NCBI GenBank assembly: GCA_017463025.1
Contig: JAFTPZ010000001.1
Span: 1-64,000, forward strand
From: Clostridia bacterium
GTDB taxonomy: Bacteria > Bacillota > Clostridia > Christensenellales > Borkfalkiaceae
Direction of reading: 5' to 3'
DNA: 64,000 nucleotides
The notes under the pieces: model-generated
The model's input: only the letters and a program-made list of their open reading frames with translations
The model's database searches: none
What the model was told of the DNA's origin: nothing
In this document: piece by piece, positions 63,029 to 64,000 of the stretch
How the letters are laid out: each line of letters begins with the position of its first letter
Position numbering within the stretch: the stretch's first letter is position 1
Translations under genes and position numbers: made by a program

Positions 63029-63276
63029 ACACGGGCGAGGGGGGGCGGTCATTTTGACACCCCCCCTCTACAAGATTTTCACGACATTTATCACCATTGT
63101 GAGGCTTTTTGTGTATTTTTCGTGCGTATTGCTCTTATATTAGCAATCATACGAGCATAAAAAAGCAAAAACGGCAAAAAGGGGGGGCGGTCATTTTGAC
63201 CGACGGGGGGTGTCATTTTGGCACCCCCTCCTATTTTTATCACCCGTATCGTGTGAATATTTTGCCTCACAATTTC
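63029..63276. repeat. G-rich inverted repeats with a TCATTTTG core
   Basis: Three copies of a GGYRTCATTTTG-like motif in G/C-rich flanks lie at about 63038-63068 (GGGGCGGTCATTTTGACA-CCCCCC), 63181-63203 (GGGGGGGCGGTCATTTTGACC) and 63205-63228 (GGGGGGTGTCATTTTGGCACC). Each is a GC stem around the AT core. They are spaced over 200 bases of AT-rich sequence with no gene. They could be iteron-like protein sites or extragenic palindromes. Confidence 0.7.
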
Positions 63277-63305
63277 TTGACGCCCTTAAAAATTTGTGTT
63301 ATACT
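63277..63305 (+). promoter_or_regulatory. Promoter of the candidate small RNA
   Basis: TTGACG (63277-63282) and TATACT (63300-63305), 17 bases apart; start predicted near 63312. Confidence 0.8.
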
Positions 63306-63311
63306 ATACAT

Positions 63312-63449
63312 ATCCGATCGGGCGGCGGAGCTCATCACTCCCCACCGTTCGGGGCTTGCGGTTTCTACCGCTTGCGTGTTGCCTTGCTGACGTATTTGAC
63401 GGTTATCGTTGCAACCTTGCCGTCTCTTGCGTTCGCAAGGTCTTTTTTT
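63312..63449 (+). ncRNA. Candidate small structured RNA (~138 nt)
   Basis: A promoter at 63277-63305 is followed by about 140 bases with no start codon plus ribosome site, several short hairpins (CCCC-ACCGTTC-GGGG near 63340, GCGG-TTTCTA-CCGC near 63358) and a final stem ACCTTGC...GCAAGGT (63414-63441) followed by seven T residues. Promoter, compact structure and intrinsic terminator together make a self-contained transcription unit. No known RNA family recognised. Confidence 0.55.
63414..63449 (+). terminator. Intrinsic terminator of the candidate small RNA
   Basis: Arms ACCTTGC (63414-63420) and GCAAGGT (63435-63441), with an inner TTGCG-TT-CGCAA alternative stem, then CTTTTTTT (63442-63449). 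Confidence 0.78.
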
Positions 63450-63507
63450 GTGTAAAAAACGGGGTAAAACGCGTTGATACATTTCACCCCGACCAAATTC
63501 CCGCCCG

Positions 63508-63870
63508 TCAAATAAAGGCGATTTCTCGCGCGATTTTCTCGGCGATTTCGATGACGTCGCGCCTCCACTCGAAAACCGTCGAGCGGGATATAGGCAAGTC
63601 GCTCGTAATTCGCAACCACCCGACGCGACGGAAAAAGTAAAGCTCGACGAACTTCCCCTTGATTTCGTCAATGCGATTGAAGTGCTTGCGCGTTTCCTCC
63701 GAAACGTACACGGCCCGAGTGATTTGCTCGCCGCCCATATATTCGAGTTCGCCGTTCTCGTTGTTTATGTAAATACCGCGCGCCCGTTGCGCCTCGTCCC
63801 GTGCAATCTTTTTGAACGTCTTATAGCTGTATAACGCGTTCAACACTTTCGCCTGTTCTCTCTCCGTCAT
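63508..63870 (-). CDS. Phage/element-type HTH protein, unknown
   Basis: 120 residues, MTEREQAKVLNALYSYKTFK. A C-terminal helix-turn-helix-like segment (LPISRSTVFEWRRDVIEIAE) resembles ArpU/RinA-type or terminase-small-subunit-like phage regulators. The middle is basic with a coiled look. The gene is convergent with the candidate small RNA. Upstream to 64000 I see a short open stretch (ending TTAKRQQGRRK, overlapping the ATG) without a clear start, perhaps the 3' end of another gene. Confidence 0.65.
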   Translation of the reverse strand: MTEREQAKVLNALYSYKTFKKIARDEAQRARGIYINNENGELEYMGGEQITRAVYVSEETRKHFNRIDEIKGKFVELYFFRRVGWLRITSDLPISRSTVFEWRRDVIEIAEKIAREIAFI

Positions 63871-64000
63871 TTTCGTCGCCCTTGCTGTCTTTTTGCGGTA
63901 GTCCCTTTTACGGGAAAAGGCGTCGAGCCCTCAAAGGGTCGCGCCTGTCCGTGCTCCGCTTATATTTCCCCCGGGGAGGGTTTTGCTCCTGCCGCCGCCT

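Noticed and set aside
63029..63235. CRISPR-like repeats in the second element
   Set aside because: Three imperfect short motifs at irregular spacing; no regular spacers and no cas genes.
63871..64000. A gene at the right edge on minus
   Set aside because: About 30 open codons ending at an overlap with the next ATG, but a stop lies just upstream and no start or ribosome site is seen in the window, so not called.

Overview
The window reads as chromosomal DNA of an anaerobic Clostridia-type Bacillota, probably an uncultured gut lineage. Evidence: strong GGAGG-type ribosome binding sites, many near-consensus TTGACA-N17-TATAAT promoters, a T-box leader, a tandem glycine riboswitch, clostridial-type LeuC/LeuD, GTP-dependent PEP carboxykinase and a YerC-type TrpR-like regulator. 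Core genes have moderate GC with many GCG/CGC/TCG motifs. AT-rich patches (about 1-5 kb, 46.7-50.3 kb, 60-61.2 kb) look acquired. The species cannot be named from sequence alone.

Region 1 (1-9190, minus strand) is a cell-surface glycan operon read from one consensus promoter near 9160-9188. It encodes a membrane nucleotide-sugar dehydratase (PglF/CapD type), a sugar aminotransferase (PglE type), an initiating sugar-phosphate transferase (PglC type), a GNAT acetyltransferase, a second PLP enzyme, an ATP-grasp ligase and two GT4 glycosyltransferases. It continues past the left edge.

Region 2 (9234-27724, minus) is branched-chain amino acid synthesis. A T-box leader precedes leuA-ilvB-ilvN-ilvC-ilvD-leuC-(unknown membrane-anchored propeller-like protein)-leuD-leuB-(DUF815 ATPase)-ilvA-ridA-two tandem nucleotidyltransferase paralogues-dipeptidase. 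The gaps are short and I saw no strong internal terminator, so it may be one 17-kb transcription unit. ilvE has its own promoter just upstream, and a 120-bp nested palindrome separates it from the T-box.

Region 3 (27772-34265) holds a glycine-riboswitch-controlled AGCS transporter, a galM gene that looks leaderless, a DUF1538 permease with two PII-like proteins, a Phd/Doc toxin-antitoxin pair, and an XRE repressor divergent from a small Cys-rich protein with three operator-like repeats between them.

Region 4 (34285-46790) holds pckG, proline synthesis (proB-proA-proC, with the proB promoter inside the end of the preceding gene), an MFS/M20-amidohydrolase/two-ATP-grasp operon, and a polar amino acid ABC transporter with a YerC-like regulator.

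Region 5 (46.8-52.0 kb) holds an AT-rich MATE/AraC divergent pair, a two-domain BRO-N-like/Fic protein with an XRE partner, and a GH109-like oxidoreductase.

Region 6 (52.06-64 kb) is a mobile and decaying region. A perfect 43-bp direct repeat (52086-52128 and 61201-61243) carries the T-loop-to-CCA end of a tRNA plus one arm of a terminator-like hairpin, as expected for tRNA-targeting integration. Inside are a filamentous-phage-like or plasmid-like module (sigma-like regulator, small proteins, a secreted protein with an in-frame stop, a TM protein, a broken P-loop ATPase) and a decayed polysaccharide-use locus with truncated genes. A second element starts beyond 61.24 kb. It has a divergent repressor switch, small unknown proteins, G-rich repeats and a candidate ~138-nt RNA with its own promoter and terminator. 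No integrase or replication gene is visible, and I saw no rRNA, complete tRNA or CRISPR array.
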